Positions 47,011 through 56,086 of a stretch of 64,000 bases of DNA are shown here, piece after piece (positions within the stretch are counted from its first letter, which is position 1; every line of letters begins with the position of its first letter). The stretch is from positions 19,891-83,890 of the forward strand of contig NJBH01000017.1 in assembly GCA_005223125.1 (NCBI GenBank), read 5' to 3'. The position numbers and the translations under genes are program-made. Origin of the DNA: Promethearchaeota archaeon Loki_b32. Lineage in GTDB: Archaea > Asgardarchaeota > Lokiarchaeia > Sigyniarchaeales > SOKP01. The notes under the pieces are model-generated. The model ran no database searches. It worked only from the letters and a program-made list of their open reading frames with translations, and was not told the origin of the DNA.

Positions 47011-48300
47011 ATGGTAGATCTCAATAAAATATATGAAGAAGTTGATAATTTAGATAGAGAAAGAATTATGGATTTAATGAGATCTCTAATTAGTATTGAC
47101 ACTTCAGTACCTCCAGGAAATTCATACAGAAAGTATATAGATACAATTTCGCCTTATTTTAAAGAGTTAAAATATGATCTCGAAGAAGTCATTGTTCCAG
47201 AAGAACTTATTAACCAAATTCTATTACCATTAGAAGGCCCAAGAATTAATCTTGTTGCTACAAAAGAATTCGGAATAAAGAAAAATATTACTTTTTGTGG
47301 TCATATGGATGTTGTTCCCGCCACAAACGAAGGAAGTCAAAAATGGAAATTTCCCCCTTTTGAAGCTACAATGATTAAAAGTGGAAAGATCTATGGTAGA
47401 GGAGTCGGTGATAATAAAGGACCAATGGTTTGTTTAATTATAGCACTTCAAATTATAGATAAATTAAATCTTAGACCCAAATATAATATTAGAGTTCTGA
47501 ATTGTACTGATGAAGAAATTGGGGTTTATCCTGGAATTCGTTATTTAGCGGAACATGGATATGTACAAGGGACTGTATTTTCAATAGATTATTCTATTGA
47601 ACCAATTATATTAATGGGTACTGCAGGAGATTTAGAAATTGAAGTTGAAACAATTGGAAGGAGCTCACATTCAGGTCTCAGTCTTTTAGGTGTCAATGCT
47701 CTAGAAGAAATGGTAACAATTTTAGTAGAACTAATGAAATTGAAGAAAAATGTGGAATCACGTCAAAGTATAGATATTCCAGGTTTTCCAGATCCTAAAA
47801 CAAAAGAAAAACGTAATTTATCTCCATTGTTTAACTTAGATATAATAAAATCTGGTGAAAAAGCTAATATTATCCCAGATATATGCAAATTAACAATAAA
47901 CCGACGAATAATACCTGATGAAACTATTGAAGAAGTAACAAAAGAAATAATTGACGCAATAGAATTAGGTAAAACAAAAAGTAATGCATTAGATGTAAAA
48001 ATTTCATTTAAATATTCATATCCTCCATTAAAAGTCGATATTAATAGCCCAGAAATCAAAAGGATTAGTAAAGTTATACAGTTAGTACATAAAATTCCTG
48101 AAGAAAAAATTCGCAAAACTGGAATGACACTTACTTTTGATGTAGGTTTTGTAGCACAAATTTTAAAAACTCAAGAGATAATACTTCGCGGTGTTGCTAC
48201 TGCAGGTTCTAACACTCATGGTGTAAATGAAACGATTAGATTAAAAAATATCAAAAAATTTATAAAAGAAATCATCATATTTCTATGCGCTGATTTATAA
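47011..48300 (+). CDS. M20-family metallopeptidase (ArgE/DapE/acylase type)
   Basis: This 429-residue enzyme has FCGHMDVVPA (first ligand), GRGVGDNKGPM (bridging Asp) and NCTDEEIGVYPG (Glu pair). The dimer domain starts at SSHSGLSLLG, and GSNTHGVNE supplies the last His. Such enzymes deacylate N-acyl amino acids or act as carboxypeptidases, and the exact substrate cannot be read. GATAAGGAGT is a good ribosome-binding site before the ATG. It is the second M20 enzyme within 3 kb, not an obvious recent duplicate of PepD. Confidence 0.9.
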   Translation: MVDLNKIYEEVDNLDRERIMDLMRSLISIDTSVPPGNSYRKYIDTISPYFKELKYDLEEVIVPEELINQILLPLEGPRINLVATKEFGIKKNITFCGHMDVVPATNEGSQKWKFPPFEATMIKSGKIYGRGVGDNKGPMVCLIIALQIIDKLNLRPKYNIRVLNCTDEEIGVYPGIRYLAEHGYVQGTVFSIDYSIEPIILMGTAGDLEIEVETIGRSSHSGLSLLGVNALEEMVTILVELMKLKKNVESRQSIDIPGFPDPKTKEKRNLSPLFNLDIIKSGEKANIIPDICKLTINRRIIPDETIEEVTKEIIDAIELGKTKSNALDVKISFKYSYPPLKVDINSPEIKRISKVIQLVHKIPEEKIRKTGMTLTFDVGFVAQILKTQEIILRGVATAGSNTHGVNETIRLKNIKKFIKEIIIFLCADL

Positions 48301-48362
48301 ACATTAAACAAAAATAGAAAGAAAAAATAAAAAAAATAAATTTTTTACCTTGTACTATAAAA

Positions 48363-48560
48363 TTAGTTTTCGATTATCTCTATTGCCTCTTCAGGACATT
48401 GAGTTTCGCAAGCCCTACAACCTACACAGTCTTCTCTGTTTTCTTCAATAACATTTACTTTACCTCCCTCAGGTTCGCCAAAGTTTTCAGAAGGGCACAC
48501 TTCATAACATGTACCACATCCAGTACATGCATCCATATCAAGCTTTATGTCAAAGGACAT
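48363..48560 (-). CDS. 2[4Fe-4S] ferredoxin
   Basis: This is a 65-residue electron carrier with two classic clusters: C-T-G-C-G-T-C-x3-C-P (first) and C-V-G-C-R-A-C-x3-C-P (second). The acidic loop GEPEGGKVNVIEENRED between them is longer than in clostridial ferredoxin. It stands alone. A GGAG-type ribosome-binding site (AGAAAGGAGT) precedes the ATG. Confidence 0.95.
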   Translation of the reverse strand: MSFDIKLDMDACTGCGTCYEVCPSENFGEPEGGKVNVIEENREDCVGCRACETQCPEEAIEIIEN

Positions 48561-48742
48561 TGTTTTTTGACTCCTTTCTGTTCTTATTTCTTAATTTCTA
48601 AATTATGATTATTTTATAATAATCCTAACTTTGATAATAATATAAAAAATATAAATTTCGTTTTTATTAAGAAAAATTATCTATTAATTATTATGTTTAA
48701 TTGTAAAATATATCGTTTAATAAAAAACTGTCATTCTAAGCC

Positions 48743-49867
48743 TTGAAAGTAACAGAACTCTGGAAATTCAAATACAAAGCGTCCATTCTTGGAATTGAAG
48801 TGGCTGATATTAATGGTAATGGTCAATCAGAAATAATTGCTTATACTAGAACCGGAATTTTATTATTCATATCCCTAAGTGGTAAATTATTGCATGAAGA
48901 AATAATTTCAAAAGATTTACCACTTTGGCATTTAAGAATATGCGATATTGATGATGATGGGAGATTGGAATTAATTTTGGGGGGGATGGATGGCATATTA
49001 CGAATTTTTAAATGTAGTTTTGCTTATAATTTGGAGCTTTTCTGGACTCACAAATTGAACTCTTCTATTAGCGGAATTCTTATAGGTGATATAAATAATG
49101 ACAATAAAAATGAATTAATTGTATTTTCTCTTGATAAAACTTTAAGAGTTTTAAATCCGTATGATGGTAAATTAGTTTGGGGACAAGTTTTTGAAGACGG
49201 TGTAGGAGATGCGAAGATTTTTATAAATGATAAAAATTTTCATAAAAAAGAAATCCTAGCATGTGGAAATGATGGAACTATCAGAAATTTTGAGGGAACA
49301 GATGGAAATCTATTATGGTTTAAAAAATACTCTGATAAAATGCGAGCTATTGCTTATATGAATACAACTAAAGGACAAATAGTAATATATGGAGGAGATG
49401 ACAAAAAATTACATATGATAAATAAAAATACTCAAGAGGAAATTAAAACTAAGGAATTTGACGATTATATATGGAAATGTATATCTTATCCATCTCCAAT
49501 TTTTAATAATGCTCTTGTCAGTTCTTATTCATTTGTCTATTTTGATGAATCAATACCCTTAGAAAAAACTGAATTTACATCACAATTAATTTGCTTAGAT
49601 CAATCTCTTAGTATTAATTGGGAATTAATCGGATATAATATTGAATTTCTAAATATAATTGGAAAATTTGATGAGTTTTATATTTTTGCCGTTACAACTA
49701 AAGGAGAGCTACTAATTATTGAAGAACAAACAGGAAAAATATTAATTAATAATATATATAATTCTTGTGCAAATATGATTCAATTTCTTACAAAAAAGAG
49801 ATTATTATTGAGTTGTTTTGATGATGGAACGATTATTACATATAAACTAGATGAGCATTTAGATTAA
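48743..49867 (+). CDS. Beta-propeller protein with FG-GAP/PQQ-like repeats
   Basis: The 374 residues consist of about seven four-stranded repeats. The first three have the D-x-N/D-x-N/D-G/N calcium-binding loop of FG-GAP repeats: VADINGNGQSEIIAYT, ICDIDDDGRLELILGG, IGDINNDNKNELIVFS. Later ones resemble PQQ or WD repeats (FEGTDGNLLWFKKY, VIYGGDDKKLHMI). There is no signal peptide or membrane helix, so it is probably cytosolic and acts as a binding scaffold. The start is TTG (48743). No operon partner is evident. Confidence 0.8.
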   Translation: MKVTELWKFKYKASILGIEVADINGNGQSEIIAYTRTGILLFISLSGKLLHEEIISKDLPLWHLRICDIDDDGRLELILGGMDGILRIFKCSFAYNLELFWTHKLNSSISGILIGDINNDNKNELIVFSLDKTLRVLNPYDGKLVWGQVFEDGVGDAKIFINDKNFHKKEILACGNDGTIRNFEGTDGNLLWFKKYSDKMRAIAYMNTTKGQIVIYGGDDKKLHMINKNTQEEIKTKEFDDYIWKCISYPSPIFNNALVSSYSFVYFDESIPLEKTEFTSQLICLDQSLSINWELIGYNIEFLNIIGKFDEFYIFAVTTKGELLIIEEQTGKILINNIYNSCANMIQFLTKKRLLLSCFDDGTIITYKLDEHLD

Positions 49868-49948
49868 AATGTGACTAAATTCTGAAATAACGTGAAATCA
49901 AGTTAATTTTAAAATTTAAAATAAAAAAAAGAAAGTTTTATTAATGAC

Positions 49949-50224
49949 TTATTCTTCTTCTGCTGCCAATTCCTCCTCTAATTCTTCAAGTGGAACTGGT
50001 GCTGGTGTTGTTAACATGCTGTAACCAATCCAAATCGCGATAATTGCTATGAGAATCACTAACAGCCAGAGAGGTGCTACAACAAATAATCTCCAATCAA
50101 GCCAATCGATATCTAAGATATTAAGGAAGGAATCCCAATCTGGGTTATTCCAAATCGTGTCAAATAAGAGATCGACAATTGAACCCATGGTATAAATGAT
50201 AGCGATTAGGATACCAACAATCAT
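49949..50224 (-). CDS. Small two-helix membrane protein with acidic tail
   Basis: The 91 codons from ATG encode helix 1 (MIVGILIAIIYTMGSIV), a Trp/Asp-rich loop, helix 2 (LFVVAPLWLLVILIAIIAIWIGYSML) and a Glu-rich tail. Coding pattern continues upstream of the ATG: codons read AKDKVIGALV after an ATC at complement(50255-50257), and AGGAG lies nine bases before that ATC. The true protein may thus start at ATC with the sequence (M)AKDKVIGALV. I do not recognise a family. Confidence 0.7.
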   Translation of the reverse strand: MIVGILIAIIYTMGSIVDLLFDTIWNNPDWDSFLNILDIDWLDWRLFVVAPLWLLVILIAIIAIWIGYSMLTTPAPVPLEELEEELAAEEE

Positions 50225-50349
50225 GACTAGAGCCCCAATTACTTTATCCTTTGCGATTGTAAGTCAACTCCTATATTTTTTTTTAACTTTTGATTCATTT
50301 AATTTAAATTAAATTTAAACAAAAGATTTGTTTAATATTAATGTTAAAA

Positions 50350-50403
50350 AATTATTCAATTAAAACCATTCTATTGAATTAAATTATTCAATTAAAACCA
50401 TTC
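50350..50403. repeat. Direct repeat, 22 bases twice, upstream of ribokinase
   Basis: The sequence attcaattaaaaccattc and its four leading bases (aatt) occur at 50350-50371 and 50382-50403, a period of 32 bases (about three helical turns). It lies 105-160 bases upstream of the ribokinase start in a 280-base intergenic gap. Two same-face sites suggest a regulator binding pair, but low-complexity drift is possible. Confidence 0.45.
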
Positions 50404-50507
50404 GATCAAAGCTATATTGGATCGTAAATAAGATATTTGGATGATCCACAAATAGACTATATAGGAATAATAAAATTATAAAGATAGTAAAACTAAATAC
50501 TAAATTT

Positions 50508-51488
50508 ATGTCTGAAGAAACTGAAACTGAAACTGAATATGTCCTTATTATTGGTTCAAGCAATATGGATTTAAATATTTATTCTAAAAGATTACCAAAT
50601 CCAGGAGAAACAGTAACTGGAGGGACATTTAAACAATTTTTAGGAGGAAAAGGGGCGAATCAAGCTGTCGCATCAGTGAGATCAGGAGCTAGAACTATTT
50701 TCATTGGAAAGATTGGAAATGATTTATTTGGTGATAAAATGATTTCTCGATTGACAGATGAAGGTGTTAATATGGATCATATTTTCAGAGATCCTCAAGA
50801 ACCAAGTGGAGTGGCATTTATCTTAATTGATGAAAATGGTGAAAACATGATAAGTGTAGCACCTGGAGCAAATTTTAATCTAAAACCAGATGAAATTAGA
50901 TCTAAAACTCAAATCATTAAAAATTCATCTTCGATCGTTGTTCAGATGGAAATTCCGATGGATACCATTCAAGAGATATTTAAAATAGCTTCTGAAGGAA
51001 AGGCAATTAAAATTCTAAATCCCGCACCATTAAAAACCATTCCGATTGAAGTTTTACGCAATGTCGATATCATAATTCCTAATGAGGGTGAACTTTTTCG
51101 TTTACATTCTCTATTAGGTTTCAATAATTTAAAAGAAGAGGGAAAACAAAAAATAATTCATATTTCAAAAGATCTTACTAATATAGGGGTAGAATATATC
51201 ATTACAACATTAGGAAACAAAGGATGTATAATTTTTGAAAAAAAGACAGATAAGATTTTTGAAGTAAGTGCTCCTAAGGTTGATGCCGTAGATACAGTTG
51301 GGGCCGGGGATTGTTTTATAGGGGTTTTAGCAAGTATGTTAAGTAAGGGTGAGACTATCTTAAATGCTGTAAACTATGCAACTACAGCAGCTTCAATTGC
51401 GGTTACAAGAAAAGGGGCTCAAGAATCTATGCCTTCTTTAAGCGATATTCAAAATAAATTAGAAAAATTAAATTTAAATGAACAATAA
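50508..51488 (+). CDS. rbsK: Ribokinase-type PfkB sugar kinase
   Basis: This 326-residue enzyme phosphorylates ribose or a related sugar. SSNMDLNIYSKRLPNPGETV and FLGGKGANQAVA are the N-terminal PfkB substrate motifs. DTVGAGDCFIGVLA holds the catalytic Asp and anion hole. The lid residues in between match ribokinase better than fructokinase or adenosine kinase. It is followed after 12 bases by a cupin gene with its own AGGAG, so the two are co-transcribed, perhaps as a sugar-use pair. Confidence 0.93.
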   Translation: MSEETETETEYVLIIGSSNMDLNIYSKRLPNPGETVTGGTFKQFLGGKGANQAVASVRSGARTIFIGKIGNDLFGDKMISRLTDEGVNMDHIFRDPQEPSGVAFILIDENGENMISVAPGANFNLKPDEIRSKTQIIKNSSSIVVQMEIPMDTIQEIFKIASEGKAIKILNPAPLKTIPIEVLRNVDIIIPNEGELFRLHSLLGFNNLKEEGKQKIIHISKDLTNIGVEYIITTLGNKGCIIFEKKTDKIFEVSAPKVDAVDTVGAGDCFIGVLASMLSKGETILNAVNYATTAASIAVTRKGAQESMPSLSDIQNKLEKLNLNEQ

Positions 51489-51500
51489 TAGGAGATTAAT

Positions 51501-52175
51501 TTGCAACAAGAAGATATTCACACTAAAAGAAGTACTTTATTGAGAAAGAATAATTCACAAGAATTAAAAATAGAAATAAACCAGAAAAATCTGGAAGATA
51601 TTTTCTTAATCAATGGATCACATTTTATAACTGAAGGGATTCTAAATTCAGATTTAATAATCAAGCCTAAAACTTGTTACATGATAATAAATAATGGAAA
51701 AACCCTACTTAATATCCACTATAACCAAGATATTTCAAACCATAAAATAATGTATGATCCTTATAAATATGAATCATTACAAAGGATTTATTTTAAACCA
51801 GAAATGTTTGAAGAAAGGTATAATATCCCCGAAGGATATATTGACACACTTCCGAAGTGGTATAGCTTTAAATTTACATATCCAGATTATAATTTAATTT
51901 TTATTCGCCCAGAATTTGGTCTCTCAATTCAAACCCATAAATTTAGAAATGAATCTTGGGAAATATTGGAAGGTAAACCAATTATAATCAATGGAGATAA
52001 AGTGTATTATTATGTTGAAACAGGTCAATTATTTCAAAACCCAATTAATACTTATCATTCTATTATTAATCCCAATAAAGATCATAACAAATTTGTAGTG
52101 ATTAAAGAAAGATGGAATGGAAAATTTGACGAGAATGATATAGATCGCGTTTTTAATCCAAATTATTATGAATAA
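51501..52175 (+). CDS. Cupin-like protein, sugar-isomerase or binding type
   Basis: This 224-residue protein has a C-terminal cupin barrel: ESWEILEGKPIIINGDKVYY (turn with E and G), then NPINTYHSIINPNKD with a possible metal His, then VIKERWNGKFDENDIDRVFNPN, which resembles the ending of type II phosphomannose isomerase cupins. The N-terminal half is not recognised. It starts at TTG, fixed by TAGGAG seven bases upstream. It is encoded directly after ribokinase. Activity is not clear, as only some cupin metal ligands are seen. Confidence 0.65.
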   Translation: MQQEDIHTKRSTLLRKNNSQELKIEINQKNLEDIFLINGSHFITEGILNSDLIIKPKTCYMIINNGKTLLNIHYNQDISNHKIMYDPYKYESLQRIYFKPEMFEERYNIPEGYIDTLPKWYSFKFTYPDYNLIFIRPEFGLSIQTHKFRNESWEILEGKPIIINGDKVYYYVETGQLFQNPINTYHSIINPNKDHNKFVVIKERWNGKFDENDIDRVFNPNYYE

Positions 52176-52346
52176 CTCTTTTTTACCTATAAAAAAAGTA
52201 GACAAAAAGCTGTTTCTAATTTAATGTATTAAGATAAGTGAGATTCTCTTCAAAATTTCATCTAACACTTATAAGTTTTATGATTTTTGTTAACCTAACC
52301 TAAAAGTTAAAATTCTAAATAACACTACAAACCTTACCGTAATATG

Positions 52347-52355
52347 ATTTATAAG
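52347..52355 (+). promoter_or_regulatory. Possible TATA box of the ribosomal protein operon
   Basis: ATTTATAAG lies 49 bases before the S19 start codon, which would put transcription start near 52375-52380 and give a short leader. It is the best TATA-like match in the 228-base gap before the operon. Confidence 0.35.
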
Positions 52356-52403
52356 AAAAAATTTACTTAATAATATAAATGGAATAAGCAGATTGGTTTA
52401 AAA

Positions 52404-52976
52404 ATGGCTCCTGATGAAAAATCTGATGAAGGAAAACAAGAAGAAACAAAACTGGAATCTGGAAATGATTCAGAAGAAAAATTGGATCCTGAAAAAGAGC
52501 TTGATAAGGGAAAAGAATCAGAAGAAGAGGAAATATCTACAACAGAAGAATTAGATACAGAAGCAGAGCTAGACCGACTACGATTCAAATATCGAGGACA
52601 TACATTAGAAGAATTAAAAAAAATGAATATGGATCAATTTATACAATTATTACCAGCTAGAGCAAGACGTTCTTTAAAGCGAGGTTTACCTCCCAGACAA
52701 AAGAAATTACTCGAAAGGTTAAGAAGAGCATATAGAGCTAAGAAAAGAGGGAAGGATTTACTTACTAGAACACATGTTAGGGATATGATAATATTTCCCG
52801 AAATGGTCGGTCTTAAAATTGGTGTTTATAACGGTAGAATTTTTGAAATTGTTGAAATAAAACCAGAGATGATTGGACACTATCTAGGAGAATTTTCTCT
52901 TACAAGAAGACGAGTACAGCATGGATCACCTGGAATTGGAGCCACAAGAAGTTCAAAATACGTTCCATTGAAATAA
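52404..52976 (+). CDS. rpsS: Ribosomal protein S19 with acidic N-terminal extension
   Basis: This protein of the 30S head is 190 residues. The S19 core starts near residue 58 ([15 protein letters not shown]) and has the conserved [31 protein letters not shown] and the end [18 protein letters not shown]. The first about 55 residues are almost only Glu, Asp, Lys and Ser, absent in most archaeal S19. They follow directly on ATG 52404 in the same frame. L2 and L23, which often precede S19 in archaea, are not upstream here. Confidence 0.96.
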   Translation: MAPDEKSDEGKQEETKLESGNDSEEKLDPEKELDKGKESEEEEISTTEELDTEAELDRLRFKYRGHTLEELKKMNMDQFIQLLPARARRSLKRGLPPRQKKLLERLRRAYRAKKRGKDLLTRTHVRDMIIFPEMVGLKIGVYNGRIFEIVEIKPEMIGHYLGEFSLTRRRVQHGSPGIGATRSSKYVPLK

Positions 52977-53002
52977 AAATAATTTAAATGAGATGATAAT
53001 TA

Positions 53003-53482
53003 GTGCCAACTTGGGGTTATTCTTTTATAGAACAGAAATATGATGCAGATCGATTAGCAAAAGCATCTGGTCGAGATATTAGAATTAAACCGAAACACGC
53101 AAGAGAAATTTGCGCTGTAATTAATGGTATGAAAGTAGAGCAAGCAAAAACATTTTTGGAAAAAGTGATCCGCTTAGAACAATCAGTTCCTTTTAGAAGG
53201 CATAAGAAAAAGGGAGCACATAGAAATGATTTAAAACAATTTAAATGGTACTCTGGAAGATATCCTCAAAAAGCAGCAGCTAGAATATATGAAATTCTCA
53301 CATCTGTAGAATCAAATGCAGAATACAAAGGTTTAGATATAGATTTATGCAGGATTATTCATGCCGCAACACATCATGGAAGAATAATAAAAAGATATAT
53401 ACAACGAGCACATGGACGCAGTACAGCGAAATTTAAACATCTTTCTCATGTAGAACTTATCATTTACGAATTCCCGAGTTAG
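53003..53482 (+). CDS. rplV: Ribosomal protein L22
   Basis: This is a large-subunit protein of 159 residues that lines the exit tunnel. The core has ASGRDIRIKPKHAREICAVINGM, then the tunnel loop with PFRRHKKKGAHRNDLKQFKWYSGRYPQKAA, and the end AHGRSTAKFKHLSHVELII. It begins at GTG, fixed by an AGATGAT motif just upstream and the conserved start (PTWGYSF) of archaeal L22. Confidence 0.96.
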   Translation: MPTWGYSFIEQKYDADRLAKASGRDIRIKPKHAREICAVINGMKVEQAKTFLEKVIRLEQSVPFRRHKKKGAHRNDLKQFKWYSGRYPQKAAARIYEILTSVESNAEYKGLDIDLCRIIHAATHHGRIIKRYIQRAHGRSTAKFKHLSHVELIIYEFPS

Positions 53483-53532
53483 GTTAATTTATGATAAATT
53501 TAAAGTAAGAATTATGAAATAATTGAAAGAAA

Positions 53533-54324
53533 ATGAGTCCATTAGTAAAAAATTTCATTGAACAAGGGATTAAATTGATGCAAATAAATGAATACTTACG
53601 TTCAGAGTTAGTTCGCGCAGGTTTTGCTGGTATCGAGCTACAACGTACACCACTGGGTGTAAGAATTACATTAAAAACATCACGCCCTGGTCTAGTGATC
53701 GGAAAAGGCGGAAAACGAATTCAAGAAATTACAGACATTCTACAAGAAAGATTCAGTCTAGAAATGCCCCAGATAGAAGTTGAAGAGGTCGCAGAGCCTG
53801 ATCTTGATGCTCAAATCATGGCAGAAAGATTAGCTTATTCATTGGACAGGGGAAGGCACTACAGAAGGGCAGGTTATTACATACTCAGAAAAGTAATGGA
53901 TGCTGGGGCTCGTGGTGTAGAAATAATTATCTCTGGTAAAGTTACTTCACAACGTGCACGGGTTCAAATCTTTAGAGCAGGAACTATGTCGAAGAGTGGT
54001 CAATCTGCCCAAGAAGGTGTAGATAAAGGTGTTGCTCAGTGTATACAAAAATCAGGAGTTTTAGGGATAATTGTGAAAATAATGCGAGCTAATACAAGAA
54101 TGGGCGATGATATTAAAATCAAGGATGATCTTTTAACTAAAGCACAAGCAGAACAAGAAGCAAAATTAGTAAAAACACGAGCAGATTATGTGATTGAAGC
54201 AGAAGAGGGTGTTTTAGGCGAAGAAGATAAGAAAATAATTGATGAGGTAGATGAGGAAGAAATTTCCGAGATTTCACTAACTCCGGATATAGAAGATGAA
54301 AAAGTGGAATCAGATAAAGAATAA
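53533..54324 (+). CDS. rpsC: Ribosomal protein S3
   Basis: This small-subunit protein at the mRNA entry is 263 residues, with the KH motif RPGLVIGKGGKRIQEITDIL and the C-terminal domain (GVEIIISGKVTSQRARVQIF, AGTMSKSGQSAQEGVDKGVAQC). A Glu/Asp-rich tail of about 50 residues ends the protein. It is the third gene of the operon, 50 bases after L22. Confidence 0.97.
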   Translation: MSPLVKNFIEQGIKLMQINEYLRSELVRAGFAGIELQRTPLGVRITLKTSRPGLVIGKGGKRIQEITDILQERFSLEMPQIEVEEVAEPDLDAQIMAERLAYSLDRGRHYRRAGYYILRKVMDAGARGVEIIISGKVTSQRARVQIFRAGTMSKSGQSAQEGVDKGVAQCIQKSGVLGIIVKIMRANTRMGDDIKIKDDLLTKAQAEQEAKLVKTRADYVIEAEEGVLGEEDKKIIDEVDEEEISEISLTPDIEDEKVESDKE

Positions 54325-54353
54325 TTACATTAATCAAAAAATAGTGGTAAAAT

Positions 54354-54554
54354 ATGGATATTGTAACGGCTGAACAAGTAAGGCAAATGGATGAAAGAGA
54401 AAGAGAAAGAACCTTAATGGATTTAAGAGAAGAATTAATGATGCTTTACTCAATGCAAACTGGTGGAGGGCTTGCTGACAATCCAGCTAAAGCAAAATTA
54501 TTAAGAAAACAAATAGCAAGAATATTAACAATAATGAATGAAGAAAAACGATGA
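54354..54554 (+). CDS. rpmC: Ribosomal protein L29
   Basis: This protein at the tunnel exit is 66 residues, a helical hairpin with MDERERERTLMDLREELM and NPAKAKLLRKQIARILTIMNE. Its stop overlaps the start of the RNase P gene by 4 bases (ATGA), so the two are translationally coupled. Confidence 0.95.
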   Translation: MDIVTAEQVRQMDERERERTLMDLREELMMLYSMQTGGGLADNPAKAKLLRKQIARILTIMNEEKR

Positions 54555-54865
54555 GTGATCCAAAATATTTAATATACCAAGATTTAATTGGAAATGTTGT
54601 CTACGCCAAACCCAAATCAAAATCATTTGATAAATCATTTTTAGATATAGGTGTTGTTATCGATGAAACAAGAAATATGTTAATTACTAAAAGGGATAAT
54701 AAGATTAAGAAATATATTAAAAAAGATTATATCTTTAGATTTAAAATACCAAATTACACAAATAATAATGAGGATTATTATTTAGAAGTCCATGGGAATG
54801 AAATTGTTGGACTTCCTATAAATAGACTAAGAAGTTTAAAGAAGAAGAGATGGTTAAATAAATGA
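54551..54865 (+). CDS. rnp1: Ribonuclease P protein component 1 (Rpp29/Pop4-like)
   Basis: This is a 104-residue Sm-like beta-barrel subunit of RNase P, which trims tRNA 5' ends. YQDLIGNVVYAKPKSKSF and LDIGVVIDETRNMLITKRDNKIKKYIKKDYIFRF match the archaeal family, whose gene always lies between L29 and S17. It overlaps both neighbours by 4 bases. Confidence 0.92.
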   Translation: MSDPKYLIYQDLIGNVVYAKPKSKSFDKSFLDIGVVIDETRNMLITKRDNKIKKYIKKDYIFRFKIPNYTNNNEDYYLEVHGNEIVGLPINRLRSLKKKRWLNK

Positions 54866-55215
54866 GCAAAAACATTGGTATCCCTGGTGTTGTTCCTCCA
54901 AAAGTTAAACCTGAAGAATGTAAAGATCTTTCTTGCCCATTTCATGGAAAAACAAGAATTAGGGGAAAAATTACACAGGGAATTGTAGTTAGTAAGAAAT
55001 CAAAAAACACCGTCATTATAAGACGAGATTATGTTCAATTTATTAGAAAATATCAAAGATATGAGCGTCGTAATACGCGGTTAGCATGTCATTTAACAGA
55101 ATGTTTAAGTAATGAGATAGAAATTGGAGATTTAGTAAGAGTTGGTGAATCTAGAAAGATTTCAAAAACAAAAGCTTTTATAGTTCTTGAAAAAATTACA
55201 GGTGGGGCGGTTTAA
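54862..55215 (+). CDS. rpsQ: Ribosomal protein S17
   Basis: This primary 16S-binding protein is 117 residues with a longer archaeal N-terminus (CKDLSCPFHGKTRIRGK) and the core GIVVSKKSKNTVIIRRDYV, RYERRNTRLACHLTECL, GDLVRVGESRKISKTKAF. It starts inside the RNase P gene end (ATGA overlap). Confidence 0.96.
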   Translation: MSKNIGIPGVVPPKVKPEECKDLSCPFHGKTRIRGKITQGIVVSKKSKNTVIIRRDYVQFIRKYQRYERRNTRLACHLTECLSNEIEIGDLVRVGESRKISKTKAFIVLEKITGGAV

Positions 55216-55641
55216 ATGGGAACGAGGAGGAAATTAGGAAGAAAAACATACAATAAAGCACGCACTAGTTATGGATTATGTAATGGATCAAAAATTATTA
55301 TAGCAGATAATTCTGGAGCTAAAATTGCTCAAATAATTAATGTAGACGGTTTCAAGACACGGTTGAGAAGACTGCCAAAAGCTTCTGTTGGAAGTGTTTG
55401 TACTGTCACAATAAAAAAAGGAAAGCCTGAATTGAGAGGAAATATAGTAAAGGCAGTAATAGTTAGACAGAGAATGATTTATAGACGATTAGATGGGACA
55501 AGACTTTGTTTTGAAGATAATGCAGGAGTAATAATCACTAAAGAAGGAGAGCCTAAAGCCACAGAGGTGCGAGGTCCAATCGCTCGAGAAGCAGCAGAGA
55601 TGTTTCCAAGACTAGCTTCTATATCATCATTAATAATATAA
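55216..55641 (+). CDS. rplN: Ribosomal protein L14
   Basis: This intersubunit bridge protein is 141 residues. IIIADNSGAKIAQIINV, SVGSVCTVTIKKGKPELRG, KAVIVRQRMIYRRLDG and the end RGPIAREAAEMFPRLASIS are diagnostic. It starts at the base after the S17 stop, with no gap. Confidence 0.97.
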   Translation: MGTRRKLGRKTYNKARTSYGLCNGSKIIIADNSGAKIAQIINVDGFKTRLRRLPKASVGSVCTVTIKKGKPELRGNIVKAVIVRQRMIYRRLDGTRLCFEDNAGVIITKEGEPKATEVRGPIAREAAEMFPRLASISSLII

Positions 55642-55655
55642 TAGAAGGGTTAAAA

Positions 55656-56084
55656 ATGAAAGTTAAATCAAAACAACCTAGCAAACAGAGAAAAGCATTG
55701 TTTAATTATAGTAATCATCATCGTTCAAAGCTACTTAGCACTAGGGTAGCTGATTTTCTTCGAGATGAATATGGGATAAAAAGACTTCCACTTAGGGTTG
55801 GTGATCAAGTTCGAGTGTGCAGAGGTGAATTCACGGATTTTGAGGGTGAGGTACTTGAAATAACCAAAAATCAAAGATGTAAAATTAAAGAATGTACCTT
55901 TGATAAAACTGATGGAACTCAATTTCATCCTGCAATCCATATATCTAATCTAGTAATTACAAAATTTACTAAAGAAAAAAAAATGGACCCATGGAGAGCT
56001 ATTATGATAGAAAGAAAAGTTTTGTATGGATTTTATGAAGAAGAATTAAAAGGACCAAAGAAAGAGAAAGAGGTGGAAAAATAA
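55656..56084 (+). CDS. rplX: Ribosomal protein L24
   Basis: This assembly-initiator protein is 142 residues with the KOW motif PLRVGDQVRVCRGEFTDFEG and the archaeal N-terminal part KQRKALFNYSNHHRSKLLS. The C-terminus is a Lys/Glu tail. AGAAGGGTT precedes the start. Confidence 0.96.
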   Translation: MKVKSKQPSKQRKALFNYSNHHRSKLLSTRVADFLRDEYGIKRLPLRVGDQVRVCRGEFTDFEGEVLEITKNQRCKIKECTFDKTDGTQFHPAIHISNLVITKFTKEKKMDPWRAIMIERKVLYGFYEEELKGPKKEKEVEK

Positions 56085-56086
56085 AA

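Noticed and set aside
47763..48116. Antisense frame of 117 codons within the M20 peptidase gene
   Set aside because: Shadow frame. The peptidase motifs are complete on the other strand.
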